Part shown: positions 42,317 through 51,386 of the stretch, in pieces
How the letters are laid out: every line of letters begins with the position of its first letter
How positions within the stretch are numbered: position 1 is the first letter of the stretch
DNA from: JBDNFP01 sp041689775
Lineage (GTDB): Bacteria; Bacteroidota; Bacteroidia; Cytophagales; Spirosomataceae
Length of the DNA: 60,404 bases
Reading direction: 5' to 3'
NCBI GenBank assembly: GCA_041689775.1
Contig: JBDNFP010000114.1
Coordinates: 1 to 60,404, forward strand
Made by a program: the position numbers and the translations under genes
Notes under the pieces: generated by a model
Databases searched by the model: none
Told to the model about the DNA's origin: nothing
Seen by the model: the letters and a program-made list of their open reading frames with translations, nothing else

Positions 42317-43537
42317 TTAAGAGTTAATTTCTAGTAAAGGTCTTGCCATGTTATCTTCAATTATTGACAAGAACTTTTGAATACTTTTTTCTGTATTGTG
42401 CCTTTCCAAAACTTTTTGTTTTGCTCTTAAACCCTTTCTCTTACAATCGGCAGGATTTACAATTAACTCTACAATGGCATTTGATGCTTGACTAATATCA
42501 AGGTAATCTACTATCGTACCGGCATCTTCTTCTACTAACTCAGGAGCGCCGCCTGCATTTTTAAAACATACGATCGGTTTCTGTAAGAGGGCCGCTTCTA
42601 AGACAACCAAAGGATAAGGATCTTCTCGTGAGGTTAGGAGAAAAATATCGAATCTAGTCATGATATCCAATGCATTGGGAGTAGGAGGAATCAGTATGAT
42701 TCGATCCGTAAGTGCAAATTGCTCAATGTCAAACCTGATCAGTTCATAAAAGGGCTGTTTTGAACCGGCACCAACCCAAACGAAATAAATTGGTATCCCG
42801 GCAAGTTTCTCAATTACTTGTCGGGCAATTAAGTTAAAAATATCGTTCCCTTTTCTCCATTCTGCGTTTCCGCAACCACCAACCACAATAGCATCAGAAG
42901 GAATATTGAAATTTCTTTCCAGATAATCTGAATCAGTTATTTTTATTTTCTCTAATATCTCCTTGGAATTGATCAGGGTAAACGTGCTTGACCGGGACTT
43001 AGGATAATTAAAATGCTCCAAATAGTAGTCTGACACAGCATTTGATACTGTAATTAGGTGAGAACTCTTATCTAAAAGGAATTTTAAATGAGATTCCTTG
43101 GTGTAAATTTCTACCGACATTTTGAGTTCGTGAGCAAAAACTACCAGGGGTATATGGTGCAAAAAAGTCAAGAATTCTTCGTACAGACCTGCATTGGCCA
43201 CAGAGTTTACGAATACTAGTGCAAAATTCTGATCCTCTAAGTCTTTTTGGATCTTAAGATAATTTTTTCTGCTGACACCCTTTATTCTGGATTTCCAGAA
43301 TGGCATTTGGGAGCGTACTTTATTTAGAAAGGTTCGCTTTTGTACTGGGGGAGAAGGATTAAGGACTGAAATAGTGGTAATATTCGCAAACTCTTCTAAT
43401 AATTCGCCATCATCAGAAAGCAGGAGGTGTGAATAAACTCCCTGCTCTCTCAATAGTTTAATCAGTTGGAGTAATAATAACTGACTTCCGGCACGATTAG
43501 CATCGTGGGAAATAAATAGAACCTTCCGTGAATTCAT
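42317..43537 (-). CDS. Glycosyltransferase family 4
   Basis: 406-residue GT-B glycosyltransferase. N-terminal RKVLFISHDANRAGSQLLLLQL, a middle GGCGNAEWRKGNDIF donor loop, and TSREDPYPLVVLEAA near residues 300-320, a variant of the GT4 E-x7-E motif common in large surface-polysaccharide transferases. No membrane segment. Sugar unknown. Confidence 0.9.
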   Translation of the reverse strand: MNSRKVLFISHDANRAGSQLLLLQLIKLLREQGVYSHLLLSDDGELLEEFANITTISVLNPSPPVQKRTFLNKVRSQMPFWKSRIKGVSRKNYLKIQKDLEDQNFALVFVNSVANAGLYEEFLTFLHHIPLVVFAHELKMSVEIYTKESHLKFLLDKSSHLITVSNAVSDYYLEHFNYPKSRSSTFTLINSKEILEKIKITDSDYLERNFNIPSDAIVVGGCGNAEWRKGNDIFNLIARQVIEKLAGIPIYFVWVGAGSKQPFYELIRFDIEQFALTDRIILIPPTPNALDIMTRFDIFLLTSREDPYPLVVLEAALLQKPIVCFKNAGGAPELVEEDAGTIVDYLDISQASNAIVELIVNPADCKRKGLRAKQKVLERHNTEKSIQKFLSIIEDNMARPLLEINS

Positions 43538-43582
43538 TAAGAATAATTATGCAATAATGGGTAGTCCCAAAGGTAAGAAGGA

Positions 43583-44242
43583 TCAATAAGCTTCAAAACT
43601 TTTCTTGCCAGGAACCTTCTTGGCCGGATTACCTATGTAAATACCCCATTCCTCCGTTTCTTTGGTAATGGCCGATCCCATGCCCACCAAGGTACCTTGT
43701 GCCACCCGGATATAATCTCGTATCGTGCTGTTTACCCCGAAGAAAGAATAGGATTCTACATTGCAATGCCCCGAAAGTACAACGTGCGAGGTAAAGAAGA
43801 CGTGGTCATGTATTGTTCCGTGATGTCCAATGTGGTTGCCACTCCACATCACTACATTGTTACCAACGGTGGTGAAGGGTTGAATGGTATTATCTTCCAA
43901 AATGAAACAATTATCACCAATAACACTCTTATCGAAGATTGTGGCATGCGAACTTATATATGAAATTAGGGTGTACCCCTTGGCTTTGGCTTCATTATAA
44001 ATACTCTCCCTGTTTCGATTCATATTTCGGGCTGTCATTGGCGCAAAAAATGAATATTCACTGGGAGGAAAAAGTGTTTCAACATCCTCAAATGCAACAA
44101 GTGGCAAACCGCGGAATAATGATTCCTTTAAATACTCCCTGTTTACGGCGAAGGCAACAACTTCGTGTTCAGAATCATGTTCTAGATAGTAATGAGCTAG
44201 TTCTGCGGTATCCAGAATTCCAAATAATACTACTTTCGCCAT
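43583..44242 (-). CDS. NeuD/PglD-like sugar acyltransferase
   Basis: 219-residue protein with a Rossmann-like N-terminal half (KVVLFGILDTAELAHYYLE) and a C-terminal left-handed beta-helix (IGDNCFILEDN, VGNNVVMWSGNHIGHH, VLSGHCNVES, GTLVGMGSAI, then YIGNPAKKVP). This is the NeuD/PglD family, which N- or O-acetylates amino sugars; the catalytic His is probably in GNHIGHHG. Together with the DegT aminotransferase it suggests an N-acylated amino sugar in the chain. It overlaps no neighbour but lies 2 bases from the WbqC gene. Confidence 0.85.
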   Translation of the reverse strand: MAKVVLFGILDTAELAHYYLEHDSEHEVVAFAVNREYLKESLFRGLPLVAFEDVETLFPPSEYSFFAPMTARNMNRNRESIYNEAKAKGYTLISYISSHATIFDKSVIGDNCFILEDNTIQPFTTVGNNVVMWSGNHIGHHGTIHDHVFFTSHVVLSGHCNVESYSFFGVNSTIRDYIRVAQGTLVGMGSAITKETEEWGIYIGNPAKKVPGKKSFEAY

Positions 44243-44244
44243 GG

Positions 44245-44943
44245 CTAAATAAGTTCAAATTCAGGTAATTGTGACTGTACTTCCTCGGGGCTATTAAACA
44301 TCAGCACATCAATTATAGATAACCAAGGTACAAATGAATTAGAGAATTGTTCGTAAGTAAAAGGTTTACTTTTGATAAAATGGAGCTGAATACCAGCATC
44401 ATGAAAAATACTTTGATCATAAAGGTCTATTCCCCCAATGGGGTTGATGTAATGATCAGCTGATTCAGAGGTACAGATAGAAAGTATTCTTTCTTGTCCT
44501 TTAAGATCGGTGTTGGAGTAGATACTAGATGAAGGGATAATCTCCGTATCTATTCCTATGTATTTAGCGGTCTCTTTAAGAGATACAAGGCACAATTCAG
44601 TAATGGTATCGGATTTAGTCTGCAATATCTCTTGTAATAGGCCGAAAGTTGTAGAAAAAAAAGGAGCCTTTTGATAAGCTTGCTGGACTGTTTTTAATAA
44701 CTTTTTCTTCCAGTTTAGGTCACCAGAAATACTGATTTCGTTTATTAATTTATTTTGGCTGGCGTTTTGAAGCGGTATGGTAAAGAGGTGAGAGGAGCCG
44801 CCCACGAGGATATTGTTTCGGTTAATCCAACCTTTATTAATGAAGTTAACGTCATCATACAGCACCAATTTATCAACTGCGTTAAGCAATTGGTAGTAGC
44901 CAATATATGGCATAAAGTAAGGCTGCATGATTGCGATGGTCAT
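44245..44943 (-). CDS. WbqC-like family protein
   Basis: 232-residue cytosolic protein of the WbqC family: it opens with IAIMQPYFMPYIGYYQLL, then VLYDDVNFINKGWINRN and has INPIGGIDLYD near 162-172 and a C-terminal SIIDVLMFNSPEEV. WbqC proteins are found in O-antigen clusters and are thought to help acylate or amidate amino sugars; no mechanism is established to my knowledge. It lies between the NeuD-like gene and the membrane transferase gene. Confidence 0.88.
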   Translation of the reverse strand: MTIAIMQPYFMPYIGYYQLLNAVDKLVLYDDVNFINKGWINRNNILVGGSSHLFTIPLQNASQNKLINEISISGDLNWKKKLLKTVQQAYQKAPFFSTTFGLLQEILQTKSDTITELCLVSLKETAKYIGIDTEIIPSSSIYSNTDLKGQERILSICTSESADHYINPIGGIDLYDQSIFHDAGIQLHFIKSKPFTYEQFSNSFVPWLSIIDVLMFNSPEEVQSQLPEFELI

Positions 44944-44949
44944 GGTATA

Positions 44950-46986
44950 TTATTTCAATTTACGTAAGTAATAGTCTTCCCCCTTTACAATGAGTCCCTT
45001 CATAGTAGTATCTGTTCCTAGCCGAATGTCAGTAGGTAGAGGTTTCATAACATTCTTAGAGAAAAATATATAATCAGCTTCCTTGGGAATTGGCTTTAAT
45101 CCTTGTTCGAACGGGTTGATACTGATTAATTTTCTGGTTAGGTCCTTCCCGTAAAGTGGGTACTCAAAGTCATCATTTATGGTGCCTAGTGCTACATTTG
45201 CATCATTGGGCACCAAGGAATCAAACTTCGCATAAGCAGGGTACGTATCAGGCCTGGCAAATGTTTGATACTTCATTCGATCAGAGGTAAATGCAGACTC
45301 AAATCCATAAACAGAAAACGGTAGAGCTCTTATATTCAGAAATACAGACATCAGGGCAGAAACGCAAGCCAGGATCACAATAGATCCCACATAGGCTTTC
45401 CAAATTCCTCTACGTGGCTTGGTAATGGACAATCGATGATTAGAAAATAACATTAATAAGAAAAGTACTCCAAAGATACCCGTCTCAATAAAATATCTTC
45501 CTTTAAATGGATCGTAGGGTGCTGAATATGATAAGGCCAGAAAATGTAATACAAATGCAATACCCAGGAAATAATGTGGCCGAGATTTGAATACTCTCAC
45601 CAGCACTAATAGAATTAGGGGAAGTATAAGTGCGAAACCAAAAATACCCCAATAAGGATTTGCATTATAAAATTCAAATCTTCTTTGGAAAGTGAAGGGT
45701 ACTATCGAAAAGTCGGTTTCTTCATCTAGACGCATTTTGAATACATCTTCAACTTCTACAATAGGTTTTCTTATGAAGGTATTCAAATCATAGCCCCATT
45801 GTGCGTTTCTGATACCATCGAGGTTAAAGAAATCGTAAGAATACCTAATTACATTTCTGCTTCCTTGCTCGGCCAAATTACGAATAGAACCGGCCCGTTC
45901 GACTGATTGATGCTTTAAGGCAGTTGGTGGGCCGATAGGATGGCCAAACACCTGAATGTTTTTTATATAGCCAGTGGGAAGGGTATAAATTAGAATAGCT
46001 ATCAGAATGGCTGTTCCAAGTCTAATGGTTTTATCGAAAAATGATTTAAACGAAGGTGAAAGAAAGACCGTGTAGATCATCAGTACAAATACCGAAGGGA
46101 GAAGTAATACAAATGTTACTTTGTGCCCGAGTACAATCCCAAAGGTTATGCCTGCCAGATAAAGGTAAATGTTTTTTTGGGTACTATGGAATGTATATAA
46201 AAAGTAAAGTAAACAGCTTAAATATGCGGTAAGTACTATGTCAGTTTCCGTAGTAATGGATTGCATGAGAAAGTCAAGAAAGAAACTGTAAGCAAATGCA
46301 CAAAAAAAGCTTGCTGAGAGGTTTCTGCCAATTCTTTGTGCAATACCAAATACAGCAATTAGGGTGATCCAATAGGATGTATGGTGTATTATCTTAAATG
46401 CATTTTCGATGTTTCCTGATACAAGATAAGTGTAGATCTGAATGGTACAGATACTTTTCGGGTAAGTATCCATATTCCAGTTTGTACCACCAAAGTGCTC
46501 CATAGTACCCCGCTGAATATACCTGACCACCCGGTTGAGGTGCCCAGTCATACTATCCCATTCATTCGGAACAGTAAATAGTACGATTAATAGATTGGTG
46601 ATTCCGATAATCAGCATGGTGCTAATCATGAAGGAAAATAAGACTTTCAAATAAGGAGATAACTCCCTAAACCATTGTCGGAATGTATTCCATCGATTTA
46701 AGACTACGGATCTGATAGAATATGGAGCATTCTTGTCTGTTAGCCGAAAGAAGTTGATCCCAAGGTGGAATAAACCTGAGATGGATAAAGTGCCAATAAT
46801 CCAAGCGAATACATTGGCCGTTAGATCAAGGGCAGAAAGAATATAACCAATAGGTATGATTACACCCACCAATAGAATGAAAATACAAATTAACCACTCA
46901 GTTAGTGAAGGTTGGCTTATCTTTTTTGCGGCAAAACCAATCGTGACAATAAGTAAAAGGAAGGAGATCCAGTAAACTATTTCCAT
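44950..46986 (-). CDS. Polytopic GT-C glycosyltransferase-like membrane protein
   Basis: 678-residue inner-membrane protein with about twelve helices and a periplasmic tail of about 130 residues. The first large loop has VPNEWDSMTGHLNRVVRY and then WNMDTYPKS, an acidic/His pattern like PMT/ArnT-type GT-C enzymes that use undecaprenyl-linked sugars. It probably attaches a side sugar to the chain or to lipid A/core on the periplasmic side. No close family assigned. Ends 6 bases before the WbqC start and is 10 bases from the DegT stop. Confidence 0.72.
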   Translation of the reverse strand: MEIVYWISFLLLIVTIGFAAKKISQPSLTEWLICIFILLVGVIIPIGYILSALDLTANVFAWIIGTLSISGLFHLGINFFRLTDKNAPYSIRSVVLNRWNTFRQWFRELSPYLKVLFSFMISTMLIIGITNLLIVLFTVPNEWDSMTGHLNRVVRYIQRGTMEHFGGTNWNMDTYPKSICTIQIYTYLVSGNIENAFKIIHHTSYWITLIAVFGIAQRIGRNLSASFFCAFAYSFFLDFLMQSITTETDIVLTAYLSCLLYFLYTFHSTQKNIYLYLAGITFGIVLGHKVTFVLLLPSVFVLMIYTVFLSPSFKSFFDKTIRLGTAILIAILIYTLPTGYIKNIQVFGHPIGPPTALKHQSVERAGSIRNLAEQGSRNVIRYSYDFFNLDGIRNAQWGYDLNTFIRKPIVEVEDVFKMRLDEETDFSIVPFTFQRRFEFYNANPYWGIFGFALILPLILLVLVRVFKSRPHYFLGIAFVLHFLALSYSAPYDPFKGRYFIETGIFGVLFLLMLFSNHRLSITKPRRGIWKAYVGSIVILACVSALMSVFLNIRALPFSVYGFESAFTSDRMKYQTFARPDTYPAYAKFDSLVPNDANVALGTINDDFEYPLYGKDLTRKLISINPFEQGLKPIPKEADYIFFSKNVMKPLPTDIRLGTDTTMKGLIVKGEDYYLRKLK

Positions 46987-46996
46987 GACAGTAGGG

Positions 46997-48073
46997 TCAT
47001 AGGTTACTATTTACGATTTGGCTAATCCGGTCGGTTTCTTCGGATGGTAAACCTACATATAGTGGCAGACACAATACCCTGGAAGAAATATCCTCAGATA
47101 CTGGACATTCATAGTGCCTAGGCATGAAATCCAGAGTATTTAAGGAGGGGTAAAAATACCTTCTGGGAATAATCTCGTTTTGAACTAAAGCAGCCTGTAC
47201 TTGCCGCATTATGCCTTCTGACTTAAATACTACGGGGTAGTAGGCGTAATTATACTCAATCTCTGGATGGATCAAAGGTTTTTGTAAATGGTCCCAGTTT
47301 AATAAGGAATCATAGTGTTCAAATATAGCTTTCCTTTCAGAAATAATATGAGATACGTGGGGTAGATTACACAGCCCCATGGCGGCATGAAATTCTGAAT
47401 TTTTACCATTGATGCCCACGAAAAAATAATCTTCATCCCCTTTATGACCAAAAGCCCTTAACAGATGAAGCTTCTGGTGCAGTTCGGGATGGTTCGAAAT
47501 AATTGCACCCCCTTCAATAGTATGGAATACCTTGGTGGCATGAAAGCTGCAAGTACTGATATCGCCGAATGAAAGTAGTGATTTGCCTTTATATCGAACA
47601 CCAAACCCGTGGGCGCTGTCGTAAATAACCTTTAATGAGTTTTTTCTTGCGATGGCTTCAATTTCTTCAACTGCGCACGGGTTACCGTAAACATGGGTTG
47701 CCATGATAGCCTGGGTATTTTCGGTAATAGCTGCTTCAATGAGTGCAGGGTCAATATTAAACGTAAGCGGGTCAATATCTACAAAAACCGGAGTGCAATT
47801 TTCCCAAAGGATGGAGTTTGTAGTTGCGCAATAAGAGAAGGGAGTGGTAATTATCTCTTTTTTTATTTCCAGTGCTTTTAAAGCTATTTGTAGTGCTATC
47901 GTTCCGTTTGAACAATAGTAGAGATTCTCAACTCCTAGATAGGCTTTTAATTCATTTTCGAGTTTTTGGAGTAAGGGCCCGTTATTGGTGAGTTGCACTC
48001 TATCCCATATTTCGTGGATATATTGAATATATTCTTCTTTATCAGGTAAGAAGGTTTTCGTAACATTAATCAT
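46997..48073 (-). CDS. DegT/DnrJ/EryC1/StrS sugar aminotransferase
   Basis: 358-residue PLP-dependent enzyme that converts a nucleotide-linked keto-sugar to an amino sugar. The PLP Lys is Lys181 in SFHATKVFHTIEGGA, the wording typical of 3- or 4-keto-hexose aminotransferases such as FdtB/QdtB/VioA; Asp152 and His155 of YDSAHGFG hold the cofactor, and the phosphate-binding NGTIAL is at 56-61. No dehydratase or isomerase supplying the keto-sugar is nearby. It overlaps the Wzt gene by 8 bases. Confidence 0.92.
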   Translation of the reverse strand: MINVTKTFLPDKEEYIQYIHEIWDRVQLTNNGPLLQKLENELKAYLGVENLYYCSNGTIALQIALKALEIKKEIITTPFSYCATTNSILWENCTPVFVDIDPLTFNIDPALIEAAITENTQAIMATHVYGNPCAVEEIEAIARKNSLKVIYDSAHGFGVRYKGKSLLSFGDISTCSFHATKVFHTIEGGAIISNHPELHQKLHLLRAFGHKGDEDYFFVGINGKNSEFHAAMGLCNLPHVSHIISERKAIFEHYDSLLNWDHLQKPLIHPEIEYNYAYYPVVFKSEGIMRQVQAALVQNEIIPRRYFYPSLNTLDFMPRHYECPVSEDISSRVLCLPLYVGLPSEETDRISQIVNSNL

Positions 48074-49325
48074 TCAAAATAGATTCAGTTTGTTTCAATG
48101 TAAAATTTAGTTGTGGACGAATGTAGCCTGGCCATTTTCCATACCATGACACATTTTCTCTATAATCTTCGATATCAAAAGAAAGCGCATCTTCCATGTT
48201 ATAAATTACTTCGCTGGTATCCTTTACGACCATGATAGAAATGTTGTACGACCCATCGTTCAGAAAGTGCCCTGGGATTTCCAGCGCGCCAGTTACGATA
48301 CCCTTAGCAAATGCTTGTGATTGAGTGCCGAGGTTAAAAATACATTCCCCGGTGTAGGAGTATAAATGCAGACTCAAATTCAGGTTAGCATCTTCTATCA
48401 AGTTCCAGAATTCAAATTGCAGTTTCATTGGTGTTCTCACATCAATGTGCAACAGATTGTCTACATACTCGGGGAGTAATCTAAAACTCTTTACGCGGAT
48501 ATCTTGATTACCTGGCGCCTGATCTATTTCGTCCCAATGCCGCTCTAACTGCTTTTGAGAAACCCGACTAAGGTAGGTACTAACGATATGGGTTGTTTCT
48601 CCCTGGTCAATGAGTCGTCCCTTCTCAAAATAAAATGACTTATTACAAAGTGCCTGAATGGCAGTTAGGTTATGGCTAACAAAGAGTAGGGTTCTGCCAC
48701 TCTCCGATACATCACGCATTTTACCAAGACATTTCTTCTGAAACTCAGCGTCCCCAACGGCCAAGACTTCGTCTATTATTAGTATCTCAGGATCAAGGTG
48801 AGCGGCGATGGCAAAACCTAGCCGAACGTACATTCCAGAGGAATAGCGCTTTACAGGAGTATCAAGAAATTTTTCAACACCAGCAAAATCTACAATGGCA
48901 TCAAAGGATTTCTTGATTTCTGGTTTTCCCATTCCCAGAATAGCCCCGTTCAGGAAAATATTTTCTCGTCCGGTTAGTTCGGGGTGGAAGCCTGTTCCTA
49001 CTTCAAGAAGGCTGGCTACCCTACCATTAATTGTTACCTGACCCGTGGTAGGATCGGTAATTCGGCTCAATATTTTTAGTAGAGTAGATTTTCCTGCTCC
49101 ATTATGGCCAACAATACCGATTCGATCTCCCTGGTTTATTTCGAAATTAACATCTTGAAGGGCCCAAAACTCTTCTTTCTCTTTAAAATCAGCAACTTTG
49201 GAATTCTTATTAAAAAGCTGTTCAAAAGTATTGGATACAACATCCCGGAGGCTCGAAGACTTTTGGGACCGCTGGTGATCAATGATATATCTCTTACTTA
49301 TGTTTTCAGCAGAAATTACTTTCAT
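48066..49325 (-). CDS. wzt: Polysaccharide ABC transporter ATP-binding protein with C-terminal carbohydrate-binding domain (Wzt)
   Basis: 419-residue ATPase of a glycan exporter. NBD: Walker A GHNGAGKST at 73-81, signature YSSGM and Walker B ILIIDEVLAVGD, with the TLLFVSHN switch His. After about residue 270 comes a beta-sandwich Wzt_C domain (QFEFWNLIEDANLNLSLHLY, IPGHFLNDGSYNISIM), which in O9a-type systems recognises a terminal cap and couples chain ending to export. So a modified, length-controlled chain is likely. Overlaps DegT by 8 bases; the permease ends 17 bases before its start. Confidence 0.94.
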   Translation of the reverse strand: MKVISAENISKRYIIDHQRSQKSSSLRDVVSNTFEQLFNKNSKVADFKEKEEFWALQDVNFEINQGDRIGIVGHNGAGKSTLLKILSRITDPTTGQVTINGRVASLLEVGTGFHPELTGRENIFLNGAILGMGKPEIKKSFDAIVDFAGVEKFLDTPVKRYSSGMYVRLGFAIAAHLDPEILIIDEVLAVGDAEFQKKCLGKMRDVSESGRTLLFVSHNLTAIQALCNKSFYFEKGRLIDQGETTHIVSTYLSRVSQKQLERHWDEIDQAPGNQDIRVKSFRLLPEYVDNLLHIDVRTPMKLQFEFWNLIEDANLNLSLHLYSYTGECIFNLGTQSQAFAKGIVTGALEIPGHFLNDGSYNISIMVVKDTSEVIYNMEDALSFDIEDYRENVSWYGKWPGYIRPQLNFTLKQTESILND

Positions 49326-49342
49326 ATTTATATAAAACTATA

Positions 49343-50170
49343 TCAGATATGATCAACAAATGTATTTTCCTTCTTACGAAAGTACATAAGAGACATGAAC
49401 AATACTACTATTGAAACGATTATTGTGGAATACAGACTACTAGGGTCAAAGTAGGCCTTTTCCCCTAGTAAACACCATTTAAAGCCATCTATTATCCCAA
49501 CTACTGGATTTAACAGGTAGTATTTATAAAACCATTTGCCTTCGACTAACCGACTACTGTAAGCGATAGGACACATATACATACCTACTTGGACCAGAAA
49601 TGGAATTAGTTGGCCTATATCCCTGAATCTTACATTGATTACAGCGAAAAATAATCCAAATCCAAGGGAGCAGATAAAAGTCAGGCCAACAAAAAGAGGG
49701 AGGAATATAATATTTACGCTTGGCGGGTAGCTGTAATAAAAGCTTAGCCCAATGTACAAGCTTAAAGAAATCAAAAAGTCAATAAACCCCACGGAGAAAG
49801 CACTCAGTGGCATGAGCAATCTTGGGAAATAAACCTTTGAAACTAGATTTGAATTAATTACAACACTATTGCTTATCTGACTAAAAGAGTTCGAAAAGAA
49901 GGACCAGATAGTAAGACCCCCTAATATCATTAGTGGGTAGGGAATACCAGGATCACCCTTTAATTTAGCAACAAAGCTAAACACAAAGGCCATTACCAGC
50001 ATTGTCATGAGTGGACGGATTACGCTCCAACCTATGCCCAACAATGTTTGCTTATACCTTACAGAAATATCCCTCTTTGATAATATCCATAGTAATTGTC
50101 GGTTTATCCAAAGGTCTTTCCAATAATCCTTCTCGGATCCGCCAGCTTTGATTGTGGTTTTATACGACAT
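49343..50170 (-). CDS. wzm: Polysaccharide ABC transporter permease (Wzm)
   Basis: 275-residue permease from the ATG at 50170 (MSYKTTIKAGGSEKDYWKDLW); 32 more upstream codons are open but give no family match. Six hydrophobic helices follow an amphipathic cytosolic start (ISVRYKQTLLGIGWSVIRPL), the ABC-2/TagG-type core, and the conserved LNPVVGIIDGFKWCL segment. It pairs with the adjacent Wzt to flip the lipid-linked glycan across the inner membrane. A hairpin lies in its leader. Confidence 0.92.
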   Translation of the reverse strand: MSYKTTIKAGGSEKDYWKDLWINRQLLWILSKRDISVRYKQTLLGIGWSVIRPLMTMLVMAFVFSFVAKLKGDPGIPYPLMILGGLTIWSFFSNSFSQISNSVVINSNLVSKVYFPRLLMPLSAFSVGFIDFLISLSLYIGLSFYYSYPPSVNIIFLPLFVGLTFICSLGFGLFFAVINVRFRDIGQLIPFLVQVGMYMCPIAYSSRLVEGKWFYKYYLLNPVVGIIDGFKWCLLGEKAYFDPSSLYSTIIVSIVVLFMSLMYFRKKENTFVDHI

Positions 50171-50187
50171 AGTTATACTTTGTAAGT

Positions 50188-50219
50188 AGCTAACAGCTAT
50201 TAGTTTGTAGTTGTTAGCT
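50188..50219. repeat. Inverted repeat in the wzm leader
   Basis: Perfect 8-bp arms AGCTAACA (50188-50195) and TGTTAGCT (50212-50219) with a 16-base loop. On the plus strand a T-run (50219-50225) follows; on the transcribed minus strand the arms precede the wzm ATG by about 18 bases, so it is not an ordinary terminator for the operon. Confidence 0.5.
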
Positions 50220-50298
50220 TTTTTTAAGTATTTGATAAATAGAATATTAGCTATGAATTTAGCCAAATTAATAGTACAAACTAATTCTGCATTAGAAC

Positions 50299-51378
50299 TT
50301 ACTCGCGGGCATCACTCATTATTGAAGAATATACACTCTTAAAATAAATCAGAAGGAATGATAGAAACAGTCCAATCAATAGGCCAATCTGAGCTCTTTT
50401 GGCTAATACTACCTTTCTATCCACAGGCTTTTTTATCGGCTCTATAATAGTAAATAGTGGGGCTTCACGTACCAGTGACACTTTCATGGCCTCTACGTTC
50501 CTCATGGCTTCAACGTACAATTGTTGAACAAACGCCGAACTTCTTTGAAGCTTGTTAACCTGTACTTTACCCTCAGGAACGACAATCTGTGCACTATAAT
50601 CCAATTCTTTCGCTAATCGATTTTCTGTACGTCCTAATGTACCGGCCAGAGAGTCTGCTCTTGATTGGAGCACTCGAAGTGTTCTACGAGTTTTTGAAGT
50701 TTGATTTTCAGTATAGACCTCTTCAACTGTTTCCAGCAGGGTATTTGCCCAAGTCTCGGCCAATAACGGGTTTTCGACTGAAACCTGAATCATGATAAAT
50801 GATGATTTTCTATCTGGTTGGTAAACTTCAGTCCATATTTTCACTCTTTCTACAACATCATTTAGTGCAAGTCTTTGTGTTTTGTCGAACTTTTCAGGAT
50901 CATTACTAGTGAAATGAAAATCCTCGAATTTTTCACTGTTTTCCCATTGATCTTTTTTTATGGCGCTTGAATCGATGTAAAAATTAGCAAGCAGCATTTT
51001 TTTTGTTCCAACTTCAACTTCCTTCATCAAGGCTCTTTCAACAACAGGCCTCGATTTTACAAAATAGAAGAAGTTCTCGCCGGTGTAGATGTTTGCATCA
51101 GGAGTTGAGTTTAGACCGAGTAAACCTGCTACATCTCCCAATCCGCTACCTGAGCCTGCTCCACCGCTACCTAAGTTGAATAAGACAGTCGCAATATATT
51201 GATCTGGTTTTTTTAAAAACCTATCTAATGCGTACCCTATCGCGTAGCCGCCAACAGAAAAGAGGAGGATTATTTTCCAGTTCTTGAGAATGGAATTCTT
51301 TATTGATACTAATTTTAGTACTACTTCCTTGGGAGAAATCTGATCCTCGGGTAGGACTTTTTTTGTTTCTACTGACAT
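50299..51378 (-). CDS. Wzz-like chain-length determinant protein without kinase domain
   Basis: 359-residue inner-membrane protein with two helices (about 35-52 and 328-346) around a large periplasmic, partly coiled region with Gly/Ser-rich GSGGAGSGSGLGDVAG near 70-85. This is the PCP/Wzz architecture. No C-terminal tyrosine kinase follows, and none is adjacent. It probably contacts the Wza-like protein encoded 8 bases upstream and may help set chain length or open the export channel. Confidence 0.88.
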   Translation of the reverse strand: MSVETKKVLPEDQISPKEVVLKLVSIKNSILKNWKIILLFSVGGYAIGYALDRFLKKPDQYIATVLFNLGSGGAGSGSGLGDVAGLLGLNSTPDANIYTGENFFYFVKSRPVVERALMKEVEVGTKKMLLANFYIDSSAIKKDQWENSEKFEDFHFTSNDPEKFDKTQRLALNDVVERVKIWTEVYQPDRKSSFIMIQVSVENPLLAETWANTLLETVEEVYTENQTSKTRRTLRVLQSRADSLAGTLGRTENRLAKELDYSAQIVVPEGKVQVNKLQRSSAFVQQLYVEAMRNVEAMKVSLVREAPLFTIIEPIKKPVDRKVVLAKRAQIGLLIGLFLSFLLIYFKSVYSSIMSDARE

Positions 51379-51386
51379 ATTATTAA

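Noticed and set aside
50171..50266. N-terminal extension of Wzm
   Set aside because: The extra 32 residues match nothing in the permease family and include the leader hairpin; the ATG at 50170 is the better start.
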